Below, piece after piece: positions 1-7,091 of a stretch of 35,507 bases of DNA. The translations under genes were made by a program, and so were the position numbers. Source of the DNA: a virus. Position 1 is the first letter of the stretch. Each line of letters begins with the position of its first letter. The stretch lies in IMG/VR virus record IMGVR_UViG_3300027759_000232, positions 1 to 35,507 of that record; one strand, given 5' to 3'. The notes beneath the pieces were generated by a model. That model made no database searches. It had not been told where the DNA came from and was given only the letters and a program-made list of their open reading frames with translations.

Positions 1-1
1 T

Positions 2-823
2 GAACTTTTTCACACTATTGTTGTGGAAAAGAGCAGAGAAGTTTATGAATCTCTCATTGATGAACAAGATCTAGAAGAAATCGGTGGAAACCAAGTTGAA
101 CAAATGGTTGACGAAATCACCATGGACGAACAAGGTGTTTCCGAAGAAGACGAAATGGACATGGAAGTCGGCGATGACGACGAAGAAATGGACATGGAAG
201 TTGACGGCGACGAAATGGACATGGACATGGGCGACGAAGCAGGTAATCTTGAAGACAAAGTAATGAGTCTTGAAGACGAGCTAGAGTCTCTTAAAGCCAA
301 GTTTGCTGAACTAATGGGCGAGCCAGCTGATGGCGAGATGAGCCCAATGGACAGCGGCATGGGTGACGACGAAATGGACATGGACGCTGACATGGGTGAC
401 GATGAAATGGAAGGCACCTACATGGAAGCCAAAGCTGCTGACAAAGCAGCAGTCATGAAAGACGCTAAGAAAGACGCTAAGAAAGACGCTAAGAAAATGA
501 CCGAAGCCGAATGGATTCGCGAATATGTGGAAAAAGTTTCCGCACCTAGCAATCAAGAAGGCGCAGACAACACCAAGTCCGCAGTCGCTGGTAAGAATGA
601 CATGGGTGGTAAAGTTGTTGGCGGCAGTCCAGACAATGCTGATCCAAAAGGCACACCAAGTAACAAGCCAAGCGGTTTGTTAAAAGCTGGTAGTGATCTT
701 ATTGGTAAAACTCAGAACAGTCCTGGTGCTAATGCTGGTAAAACATCATTCACTAGCAAAGCTCCTGCTGCAAAGTCAAGTGAAGAGTCTGGTACCAATG
801 ACAAGAGTCCTTTGGCCAGATAA
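2..823 (+). CDS. Prohead core / internal scaffold protein, 5'-truncated
   Basis: The reading frame is open to the left edge (codon phase from base 2), so the true start lies outside the window. A GTG at 23 is only an internal valine. The N-terminal part around VVEKSREVYESLI looks helical. It is followed by a very acidic, methionine-rich low-complexity stretch (repeats of EMDMD type, roughly residues 50-135), a lysine/alanine repeat (three copies of KKDA), a short WIREYVEKV helix and a Ser/Gly/Lys-rich disordered tail. The position just before gp21 is where T4-like phages keep small prohead-core proteins (gp67/gp68 type), which fill the prohead and are cut by gp21. The assignment rests on this position and on resemblance to aquatic T4-like core proteins, not on a defined domain. 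The stop is 13 bases before gene 21, so the genes are probably co-transcribed. Confidence 0.7.
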   Translation, partial: ELFHTIVVEKSREVYESLIDEQDLEEIGGNQVEQMVDEITMDEQGVSEEDEMDMEVGDDDEEMDMEVDGDEMDMDMGDEAGNLEDKVMSLEDELESLKAKFAELMGEPADGEMSPMDSGMGDDEMDMDADMGDDEMEGTYMEAKAADKAAVMKDAKKDAKKDAKKMTEAEWIREYVEKVSAPSNQEGADNTKSAVAGKNDMGGKVVGGSPDNADPKGTPSNKPSGLLKAGSDLIGKTQNSPGANAGKTSFTSKAPAAKSSEESGTNDKSPLAR

Positions 824-836
824 GGCGTAAACAGCA

Positions 837-1472
837 ATGTCGTTACTGAGAGAGCATTTAACCTTTGACAACGCCAGGATGGAAGTCCTGTCGGAAGAAG
901 CCGCGGACGGCAAAGGTAAAAATCTCTACATGAAAGGGGTATTTGTGCAAGGTGGCGTTAAGAACGCTAACCAGCGTGTATACCCTGTTCAAGAAATTGC
1001 AGCGGCTGTTGAATCAGTTCACAAACAAATTAAAGAAGGTTATAGCGTCTTAGGCGAACTAGACCATCCAGATGATTTAAAAATTAACCTAGACCGTGTG
1101 AGCCATATGATCACAGAAATGTGGATGGATGGCCCCAACGGTTTTGGTAAATTAAAAGTTCTTCCCACTCCAATGGGAAACCTAGTTAAGACTATGCTGG
1201 AAAGCGGAGTCAAGCTAGGGGTGTCGAGCAGAGGTAGCGGAAACGTTAACGAAGGCTCCGGACACGTGAGTGACTTTGAAATAGTCACTGTTGATATTGT
1301 TGCACAACCCAGTGCGCCAAACGCATATCCAAAAGCCGTCTATGAAGGACTTATGAATATGCGCCATGGTCACAGAGTTATCGATATGGCTAAAGATGCC
1401 GGTGCAAATCAAAAGGTCCAAAAGTATTTGCAAGAGGAAGTAAGACGCCTCATCAAAGACTTAAAAATATAA
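837..1472 (+). CDS. 21: Prohead maturation protease (T4 gp21 family)
   Basis: Serine protease that matures the prohead by cutting scaffold, core and capsid proteins after Leu/Ile-x-Glu-type sites. The 211-residue length matches the family. Hallmarks are the GELDHPDD motif carrying the probable catalytic His77, the GVSSRGSG motif carrying the nucleophile (Ser130 or Ser131), and the following DFEIVTVDIVAQPSAP strand-loop. This spacing is typical of the S80/herpes-assemblin-like fold. The N-terminal NANQRVYP motif is also standard. No strong Shine-Dalgarno precedes the ATG, so translation may be coupled to the upstream core gene, whose stop lies 13 bases away. It sits in the classic order core-21-22-23. 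Confidence 0.95.
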   Translation: MSLLREHLTFDNARMEVLSEEAADGKGKNLYMKGVFVQGGVKNANQRVYPVQEIAAAVESVHKQIKEGYSVLGELDHPDDLKINLDRVSHMITEMWMDGPNGFGKLKVLPTPMGNLVKTMLESGVKLGVSSRGSGNVNEGSGHVSDFEIVTVDIVAQPSAPNAYPKAVYEGLMNMRHGHRVIDMAKDAGANQKVQKYLQEEVRRLIKDLKI

Positions 1473-1486
1473 CAGGAGTATGATCC

Positions 1487-2587
1487 ATGTTTGATGCTAT
1501 CAAACCATTAGTAGACAGTGGTATCATTAACGAAGAAACCAAGGCAGCTATCAGCGAAGCTTGGGATTCTAAACTTAATGAAGCCCGCGATCAAATTCGT
1601 GCAGAAATGCGCAACGAATTTGCTGGCCGCTACGAACACGATAAAGGTGTTATGGTCGAAGCTCTAGACAAGATGGTCTCAGAAAGTCTCCAAGCAGAAA
1701 TCCGTGAATTTGCCGACGAAAAGGCACAACTGTCAGCAGACCGTGTACGTTTTAACAAACGCATGGCTGAAAGCGCAGGTAAATTTGATCAATTCCTAGT
1801 TGGAAAACTAGCAGAAGAAATCAAAGAACTGCGCGAAGATCGTAAACAGTATCAAAACTCCATCAAGGGACTAGAGAAGTTTGTGGTTAAATCGTTGGCT
1901 GAAGAAATTCAAGAATTTGCTAAAGACAAACAAGAAGTAGTTGAAACAAAAGTTAAACTTGTTCGCGAAGCTAAACAAAAATTAGCCAGCTTGCAAAAAC
2001 AATTTGTTACCCAATCAGCTAGTCTTGTTAAAGAATCTGTGGCCAAGAATCTAGAGGCAGAAATGACTCAACTAAAAGAGGACATTCAAATTGCTCGCGA
2101 GAACAATTTTGGTCGTCGTCTGTTCGAAGCTTTTGCTAGCGAATTTGCTATTACTCATTTAAATGAGAATACACAAATTGCTAAACTAACACAAGCGTTG
2201 AAAGAAAAAGAACAACTGATCTCAGAAGCCCGTACAGTGGCTGCTGAAAAAGCTGTTTTAGTTGAATCCAAAGACCGTGAGATAAAAATAATTAAAGAAT
2301 CACAAGAGAGAGAAGCTACTCTAAACAAGTTGCTGAAGCCTCTTAACAAAGAGAAGCAGACTGTAATGGTTCAGCTTCTTGAGAATGTGCAGACCGAGAA
2401 ATTGAATTCTGCATTCGAAAAGTATCTACCAGCAGTTTTAAACAACTCCACACCATCAGCAGCGCAAAAACCTGCAATGTTGGCCGAGAGTCGTATGGAA
2501 GTAACTGGCGATAAAACTGCTAAAGTTAATGTTGAGCACGAGTATAATAATGTAGTCGAGATCAAACGTTTAGCAGGGCTTAAATAA
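1487..2587 (+). CDS. 22: Prohead core scaffolding protein (T4 gp22-like)
   Basis: Major internal scaffold around which the capsid assembles; it is degraded by gp21 and leaves the head. The 366 residues are almost entirely charged, heptad-like helix (long runs rich in Glu, Lys, Gln and Ala from about residue 20 to 310), as expected for a coiled-coil core. Several short hydrophobic-x-Glu sites, for example in LAEES/LAEEI and MLAES contexts, are potential gp21 cleavage points. The C-terminus (about 315-366) is less helical. The start is supported by AGGAG at 1474-1478, 8 bases before the ATG. Position between protease and capsid gene makes the call secure even though scaffold sequences diverge quickly. 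Confidence 0.88.
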   Translation: MFDAIKPLVDSGIINEETKAAISEAWDSKLNEARDQIRAEMRNEFAGRYEHDKGVMVEALDKMVSESLQAEIREFADEKAQLSADRVRFNKRMAESAGKFDQFLVGKLAEEIKELREDRKQYQNSIKGLEKFVVKSLAEEIQEFAKDKQEVVETKVKLVREAKQKLASLQKQFVTQSASLVKESVAKNLEAEMTQLKEDIQIARENNFGRRLFEAFASEFAITHLNENTQIAKLTQALKEKEQLISEARTVAAEKAVLVESKDREIKIIKESQEREATLNKLLKPLNKEKQTVMVQLLENVQTEKLNSAFEKYLPAVLNNSTPSAAQKPAMLAESRMEVTGDKTAKVNVEHEYNNVVEIKRLAGLK

Positions 2588-2611
2588 AACCCTAATCAGG
2601 AGTAAAGAGAA

Positions 2612-3796
2612 ATGACACAAGCACTATTAGAAGGCCGTTGGGGCGAGACAAAAGACGCCCTGCTAGAAGGTCTTAACGGTACCCGTAAAACTACAATGGG
2701 TATCATTTTAGAAAACACCCGTAGACACTTGGCTGAGAACGCCACAGCTGGCGCAACATCCGCAGGTAACGTAGCAACACTTAACCGTGTTATTCTACCA
2801 GTTATCCGTCGTGTTATGCCTACAGTTATTGCTAATGAGATCGTTGGCGTTCAGCCAATGACCGGACCTGTTGCACAGATCCACACACTTCGTGTTCGTT
2901 ACGCAGAAACAACCGCTGTGACTGCACCAAGTCCATTCGACACAAGCACAACAGCTGGTGACGAAGCACTTAGCCCATTCAAAATTGCTACAGCATATTC
3001 TGGTAGTTTAACTACTGGTCGTGCTACTAGCACAAGCGCTTTAGAAGGTGTACCAGGTCGTAAGATCAACGTTCAGATTCTAAAGCAAGTTGTTGAAGCT
3101 AAAACTCGTAAATTGTCTGCTCGTTGGACGTTTGAAGCTGCGCAAGATGCACAATCTATGCACGGTTTGGACATCGAAGCAGAAATTATGGCTGCTTTGG
3201 CACAAGAGATTACAGTTGAGATTGACCAAGAAGTACTAGGTTCCCTACGTAGCTTGGCTGCAACTGATTTTGCATACGATCAAGCCAGCGTGTCTGGTAC
3301 TGCTACATTCGTTGGTGACGAACACGCTGCTCTAGCTGTTCTTATCAATCGTGCAGCTAACTTGATCGCTCAGCGTACACGTCGTGGCGCAGGTAATTGG
3401 GCTGTGGTTAGCCCAGCTGCTCTTACAGTTCTACAATCTGCTACTACCAGCGCTTTTGCTCGTACTACAGAAGGTACATTCGAAGCTCCTACAAACACCA
3501 AGTTTGTTGGTACATTGAATGGCGCAATGCGTATCTATGTTGACAGCTATGCCAGCGATTCTACTGCTGTTCTAGTTGGTTACAAAGGTTCGTCAGAGGC
3601 TGATGCAGCGGCATTCTATTGCCCTTACATTCCTCTAATGAGCTCTGGTGTGGTTCTTGACCCATCAACATTTGAACCAGTAGTTGGCTTCATGACAAGA
3701 TATGGCTATGTAGAATTGACAAATACTGCATCTTCTCTAGGAAATGCAGGCGATTATGTCAGCGAAATCTCGGTAGCAAATCTATCGTTCCAATAA
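2612..3796 (+). CDS. 23: Major capsid protein (T4 gp23 family)
   Basis: Forms the hexamers of the head (HK97-like fold). The segment from residue 53 to about 95 (AGNVATLNRVILPVIRRVMP, then IVGVQPMTGP) is the most conserved signature of T4-like capsids. At 394 residues it is shorter than T4 gp23 (521), which is common in marine and freshwater relatives. A probable gp21 cut site is HLAE ending at Glu42, which would release an N-terminal propeptide of about 42 residues. AGGAG at 2598-2602 lies 9 bases before the ATG. It is the last gene of the head operon: two UUCG-capped hairpins follow the stop, so capsid transcription ends here. Confidence 0.97.
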   Translation: MTQALLEGRWGETKDALLEGLNGTRKTTMGIILENTRRHLAENATAGATSAGNVATLNRVILPVIRRVMPTVIANEIVGVQPMTGPVAQIHTLRVRYAETTAVTAPSPFDTSTTAGDEALSPFKIATAYSGSLTTGRATSTSALEGVPGRKINVQILKQVVEAKTRKLSARWTFEAAQDAQSMHGLDIEAEIMAALAQEITVEIDQEVLGSLRSLAATDFAYDQASVSGTATFVGDEHAALAVLINRAANLIAQRTRRGAGNWAVVSPAALTVLQSATTSAFARTTEGTFEAPTNTKFVGTLNGAMRIYVDSYASDSTAVLVGYKGSSEADAAAFYCPYIPLMSSGVVLDPSTFEPVVGFMTRYGYVELTNTASSLGNAGDYVSEISVANLSFQ

Positions 3797-3821
3797 TATT
3801 AAACTTCGGTTTAATTTATAT

Positions 3822-3846
3822 AAAAACCCGCTTCGGCGGGTTTTTT
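3822..3846 (+). terminator. Rho-independent terminator after gene 23
   Basis: A 10-bp stem of five A-T pairs and CCCGC/GCGGG, closed by a UUCG tetraloop (3832-3835), runs into a T tract. A second UUCG hairpin with a 7-bp AT-rich stem lies directly before it (3798-3815) and may add stability or protect the mRNA 3' end. Confidence 0.93.
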
Positions 3847-3890
3847 ATTGACTGTATTAAAATACTATGTTAACATATTAGTAAGCTCGG

Positions 3891-3898
3891 CATAAATA
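3891..3898 (+). promoter_or_regulatory. T4-type late promoter (CATAAATA) for the HNH gene
   Basis: The octamer CATAAATA followed by CT differs by one base from the T4 late consensus TATAAATA. It ends 5 bases before the ATG at 3904. In T4 geometry (octamer at -13 to -6) transcription would begin at the A of that ATG. Confidence 0.7.
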
Positions 3899-3903
3899 CT
3901 TAC

Positions 3904-4665
3904 ATGAACAAATACAACAAATGGTATAACAACATCACTAGCTTGGCGCAAACGAGAACAACTACCGAATACACCGAGACACATCACATCGTGCCTAGAA
4001 GTTTAGGCGGGACAGATGACAAGTCAAATTTAACAAAGCTAACCGCAAGAGAACATTTTATCTGCCATTGGCTATTAGTAAAGATATATCCAGTGGGCGA
4101 TGAACACTGGAAAATGCTTAATGCTTTTCGGATGATGCGTGCCGAAAATCCGGTGCAACAAAGATACAAAACTAAAATTACTGGTAGAGTTTACGCAAAT
4201 TTAAAAGAAGAGTATTCAATATTACAGAGTGAAAAAGTATCCGGAAAAAATAATCCTATGCACGGCGATAAGTTCTATAGAAGTGAAGATGGAAAACGGA
4301 GACAGAGTCAAGCAATAAGTGGTGAAAAAAATGGATCCAAGCAAATAGATGCAAGAGCAAAAATATCTACCAGCAAATTAGGAAAAATCAGAGCACCATT
4401 TAGTAAAGAATGGAAGGCAAAGTTATCTAAATCAGGATCAGGTGAAAATAATAGTCGTTACGGAATCGAAGTAAGTGAAGAAACTCGCAAAAAAATTGGA
4501 GATAAAATTCGCGGCCGAAAACAAACTGATAAGGAAAAAGAAAAGCGTAGAGTGGCTAACTTAGGGAAGACAAGAACTAAGAAACAATGTCCACACTGCC
4601 AACAATCAGTAGCAGTAAACGGCTATGCCCGTTGGCACGGCGACAATTGCAAACAAGCTAAATAA
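3904..4665 (+). CDS. Free-standing HNH homing endonuclease with NUMOD3 motifs
   Basis: Probable selfish DNA endonuclease that spreads by cutting related phage genomes lacking it. The N-terminal HNH module contains ETHHIVPRSLGGTDDKSNL (His27/His28 metal and catalytic site, Asn42) and then TAREHFICHWLL (His51/His55). Two NUMOD3-type DNA-binding motifs follow (GKNNPMHG near 114-121 and GENNSRYG near 180-187), with basic linkers between them, and a C-terminal zinc-knuckle-like CPHC...H...C (Cys229, Cys232, Cys249). It occupies the gap between the capsid terminator and the next structural unit, with its own late promoter and terminator, so it looks like an inserted cassette. No Shine-Dalgarno is visible before the ATG. 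The product could also be a general HNH nuclease, but the NUMOD3 repeats favour homing. Confidence 0.88.
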   Translation: MNKYNKWYNNITSLAQTRTTTEYTETHHIVPRSLGGTDDKSNLTKLTAREHFICHWLLVKIYPVGDEHWKMLNAFRMMRAENPVQQRYKTKITGRVYANLKEEYSILQSEKVSGKNNPMHGDKFYRSEDGKRRQSQAISGEKNGSKQIDARAKISTSKLGKIRAPFSKEWKAKLSKSGSGENNSRYGIEVSEETRKKIGDKIRGRKQTDKEKEKRRVANLGKTRTKKQCPHCQQSVAVNGYARWHGDNCKQAK

Positions 4666-4701
4666 ATTTATCAAAGATCAACCCCGGGATGGGAAGACAC
4701 T

Positions 4702-4724
4702 AAAGCGCCGCAAGGCGCTTTTTT
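4702..4724 (+). terminator. Rho-independent terminator after the HNH gene
   Basis: Perfect 8-bp stem AAAGCGCC/GGCGCTTT closed by a GCAA (GNRA) tetraloop at 4710-4713 and followed by further T residues. Confidence 0.92.
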
Positions 4725-4735
4725 GTTGACTTTGT

Positions 4736-4743
4736 TATAAATA
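4736..4743 (+). promoter_or_regulatory. T4 consensus late promoter (TATAAATA)
   Basis: Exact TATAAATA octamer 11 bases after a terminator. The predicted start near 4749 gives a leader of about 70 nt to the ATG at 4820. This is the longest leader in the window and contains a weak ACTC-TCGT-GAGT hairpin. Confidence 0.8.
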
Positions 4744-4819
4744 TACTTGTTCCAATGAACTCTCGTGAGTCGCCACTCCGGGTAGCCTAGAACGCTAACA
4801 ACATAAAGGAATAAATGAA

Positions 4820-5584
4820 ATGGCAAAACTAAAAATACAACACACCTACACAGGTGCCCCCGGATTCCAAGCCAGTGCAACTATCGTAGAAGATAGTTTT
4901 GTAAGCAATATTCAAATTAACGGTTCACGCATCGGTGGTACTGGTGGTGATACTTCTCAAACTGTGCCCACAATCCGCATTAGCTTTTTGCGTAACACAG
5001 GCGGCGCTGTTGACACAGGCTACATTATCACTCAAAAAGGCAGTCAACAGTTTCAAGTTAACAATTCTGCAAATGCCAACACTACTGTGGTATCATTGGT
5101 AAACTTGCAAGCTTCTGAACTGACAGCAGCCAACACAGCAACAATCGTGGCCAACACCATGATCATCACTGGAGCTAACTTGGCCAACATTGGCACAGGC
5201 GGCGGCGGTTATACAAACAATCGCGCATTTGCTTATATTACTTACGCTACAGCCAATGTAGCGGGCAATAGTAGTCCTGGTATTGGATATCAATTTACTG
5301 GTAATAGCGGCTTCTTGACAGGCAATGTCACAGTGGTTGCAATTAATAGCGCAACCAATGTCACAGTCAGCTGTGCCACACAAACAGTCACAGCCAACAC
5401 TACTGGTCGTTTACAAGTGACCAATCAATTCAATGTCAAACGAATTTCCAACAAATTTGTGTTGGATTGGGACAATTCCAAATGGCGTTACTATTTGGGT
5501 CAACCATACAGCAGTGGCGCAGCTATTCTAAGTTCGCAACCAGAATGGCAAAGTGTCGTTCTTGTTCGTGTTGATAACGCTTAA
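4820..5584 (+). CDS. Putative virion structural protein, unknown role
   Basis: Not assigned to a named family. The 254 residues are rich in Thr, Asn, Val and Gly with alternating beta-strand pattern and no signal peptide or membrane segment, as in surface or fibre proteins. The N-terminus (KIQHTYTGAPGFQASATIVE) and the tryptophan/tyrosine C-terminal part (FVLDWDNSKWRYYLGQPY) look like compact beta domains. A Gly-rich linker sits near residues 125-133. The start is set by AAAGGA at 4805-4810, 9 bases before the ATG; an out-of-frame ATG at 4815 leads to an immediate stop. The gene is monocistronic, with a consensus late promoter before it and a strong terminator after it, so it is probably made late and in quantity. 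A head decoration or fibre-associated protein is possible. Confidence 0.75.
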   Translation: MAKLKIQHTYTGAPGFQASATIVEDSFVSNIQINGSRIGGTGGDTSQTVPTIRISFLRNTGGAVDTGYIITQKGSQQFQVNNSANANTTVVSLVNLQASELTAANTATIVANTMIITGANLANIGTGGGGYTNNRAFAYITYATANVAGNSSPGIGYQFTGNSGFLTGNVTVVAINSATNVTVSCATQTVTANTTGRLQVTNQFNVKRISNKFVLDWDNSKWRYYLGQPYSSGAAILSSQPEWQSVVLVRVDNA

Positions 5585-5603
5585 CCGCAATTCGACAAAT
5601 AAT

Positions 5604-5629
5604 AAAAAATGGGCTTCGGCCCATTTTTT
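5604..5629 (+). terminator. Rho-independent terminator
   Basis: Eleven-base-pair stem AAAAAATGGGC/GCCCATTTTTT with a UUCG loop (5615-5618). It is followed 18 bases later by the next late promoter. Confidence 0.93.
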
Positions 5630-5646
5630 ATCTTTGAATTGTCGAG

Positions 5647-5654
5647 CATAAATA
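5647..5654 (+). promoter_or_regulatory. T4-type late promoter (CATAAATA) for the first fibre operon
   Basis: CATAAATA between the terminator and the ATG at 5675. The predicted start is near 5660, leaving a leader of about 15 nt with only a weak GGGA before the gene. Confidence 0.72.
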
Positions 5655-5674
5655 TCATATAAACGGGATATACA

Positions 5675-6343
5675 ATGAGCGTTACCAAACGAATATCAAC
5701 TGGTGATTATAACTTAACAACTGCCGCAGTGTCTGCCAATGTGGTTGTGACCACAGATACCTTTAAAATATTCGGAAACTTATTTGTTCAAGGTAATTCA
5801 TCAATAATTAATGTGGCCAACATCAGCACTGCTGATCCCACCATCACCCTGGACAGTAATGTGGTTGTGCCATTTCAAGGTAATAGTGGTATTGAAGTTA
5901 ACCGCGGCATTGGTTATTCAAAGCCTGCACTTTTTTGGAACGAAACAGTTCTGGCGTGGCAAACGGTAACTAATATTGCAGATATTAGTACATATGTCAA
6001 CATCAGCGGTGCCGGCTCAGGCGGCTCGGGCACAGTCAGCACCGGTGTAGCCGGACACTTGCCATATTATGCAACTTCATCTACTACAGTAGTAGATGCT
6101 GGCAACAACTTAACATGGAATGGTGCCAACTTATTAACTATAACTGGTAATGTTCAAACTACCGGTCTGCGTTTTGCCAACACCGCAGGCACGCCCGCAG
6201 CAGTCACAGGTAATGTTGTGTTACGCGGCAACACCACAGGCGGCAGCGTGGGTGGCACTGGAATTTATTTCAACAATAATGTTGAGTCAGACGAACTTGT
6301 CAGCAAAACTAAAGCAATTGCCTACAGTATAATTTTTGGATAA
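5675..6343 (+). CDS. Tail-fibre / fibre-shaft protein
   Basis: Beta-rich 222-residue protein that I place with phage tail fibres. The N-terminal module (GNLFVQGNSSIINVANISTA, then a DP-I-L segment and FWNETVLAWQTV) recurs in altered form inside the 1728-residue fibre and in the gene at 15421. The centre has a Gly/Ser hinge (about 111-123). The C-terminus ends in KTKAIAYSIIFG, close to GKVIALSMIFGG at the end of the gene at 15421, so these two are paralogues at both ends. It is the first gene of a tightly packed cluster: the next ATG is 5 bases after this stop. Confidence 0.78.
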   Translation: MSVTKRISTGDYNLTTAAVSANVVVTTDTFKIFGNLFVQGNSSIINVANISTADPTITLDSNVVVPFQGNSGIEVNRGIGYSKPALFWNETVLAWQTVTNIADISTYVNISGAGSGGSGTVSTGVAGHLPYYATSSTTVVDAGNNLTWNGANLLTITGNVQTTGLRFANTAGTPAAVTGNVVLRGNTTGGSVGGTGIYFNNNVESDELVSKTKAIAYSIIFG

Positions 6344-6347
6344 TAAT

Positions 6348-6656
6348 ATGAGTATAACAACAGCAGACATAACAACCGCAGTAGGAAACATTTACACAAG
6401 TAGTGGTAATACTGTGATGAGCGTGGCTTACTTTTGTAATTATAGCAGCAGCCCCGCAAATCTTTCGGTTCACCTGGTACCAAGTGGCGGCAGCGCCAAT
6501 GTATTAAATAAGATCTACAGCAATGTAACTATAACCGCAGGAGACACTTTAGTAGTTGAAACTGAAAAAATTATTTTCTCCTCGGGTGATACTCTAAGAG
6601 CCAATGCAAGCGCCAATAGTGCAATCAATGCAACCGTAAGTTACACAGGTGTATAA
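6348..6656 (+). CDS. Small beta-sandwich virion protein
   Basis: The 102-residue product has the pattern ITTAVGNIYTSSGNTVMS, then YFCNYSSSPANLSVHLVPSGG, then ITAGDTLVVETEKIIFSSGD and a closing NATVSYTGV. I recognise this as a small conserved protein found beside fibre genes in aquatic T4-like phages; its exact role is unknown. The ATG at 6348 is chosen because a TTG 12 bases upstream would overlap the previous stop and is an unlikely start. A divergent paralogue lies at 16277. The stop overlaps the next start (TAATG), indicating coupled translation. Confidence 0.8.
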   Translation: MSITTADITTAVGNIYTSSGNTVMSVAYFCNYSSSPANLSVHLVPSGGSANVLNKIYSNVTITAGDTLVVETEKIIFSSGDTLRANASANSAINATVSYTGV

Positions 6657-7081
6657 TGGCTCGACTACTTAAGAATACACAAATTAGCACGTCCAGTACA
6701 GCGATTCAACTGCCATTGGGCAGCAGTGCAGTGCGTCCCGATCAACCAGTCAACGGTCAGCTACGATTTAACACCAGTCTTAGTAAGATTGAAATGTATT
6801 TCGCCAACGTGTGGAACAGTGTGGCTAAAATCGGCAGTGTCAACATTGTTGAAGATGTATTCACCACAGCAAATGCAACGGTGCAGTATGGCCCAATGAG
6901 CTACAGTTATGATGCAGGGCAAGAAGCCAATGTTAAAGTTTTTGTTGGTGGTGTACATCAACTACCTTCCACCAATTATCAATTTCAAGGCAACACCTAT
7001 GTGTTGATAAATCCGTCAAATGGAACTGCGGGCCAAACAATTTCAGTATTCCACAATTTCAACAGCACTGATGCTGCCTAA
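6656..7081 (+). CDS. Fibre-associated structural protein
   Basis: A 141-residue protein made of two modules that recur in other fibre genes here. Residues about 18-55 (QLPLGSSAVRPDQPVNGQLR plus a following EMYFANVWN) match modules in the fibres at 8944 and 10158 with LPKG or MPIG and RF-N/S-T plus F/Y-NGS-W. Residues about 95-125 (FVGGVHQLPSTNYQF) match the SLNGVIQSPTTAYGV-type module of the same fibres. It is therefore a stand-alone version of the fibre head/shaft joint, perhaps an adaptor. Translation is coupled to the upstream gene by a TAATG overlap. Confidence 0.75.
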   Translation: MARLLKNTQISTSSTAIQLPLGSSAVRPDQPVNGQLRFNTSLSKIEMYFANVWNSVAKIGSVNIVEDVFTTANATVQYGPMSYSYDAGQEANVKVFVGGVHQLPSTNYQFQGNTYVLINPSNGTAGQTISVFHNFNSTDAA

Positions 7082-7091
7082 GGAATAGCAA

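Noticed and set aside
4744-4815. tRNA or riboswitch in the 4744-4815 leader
   Set aside because: Only a 4-bp ACTC/GAGT hairpin is seen. No cloverleaf, acceptor stem or known riboswitch core could be built by eye.
6336-6347. TTG start for the small protein at 6348
   Set aside because: It lies inside the end of the previous gene. The ATG at 6348 gives a clean start and matches the similar protein family.
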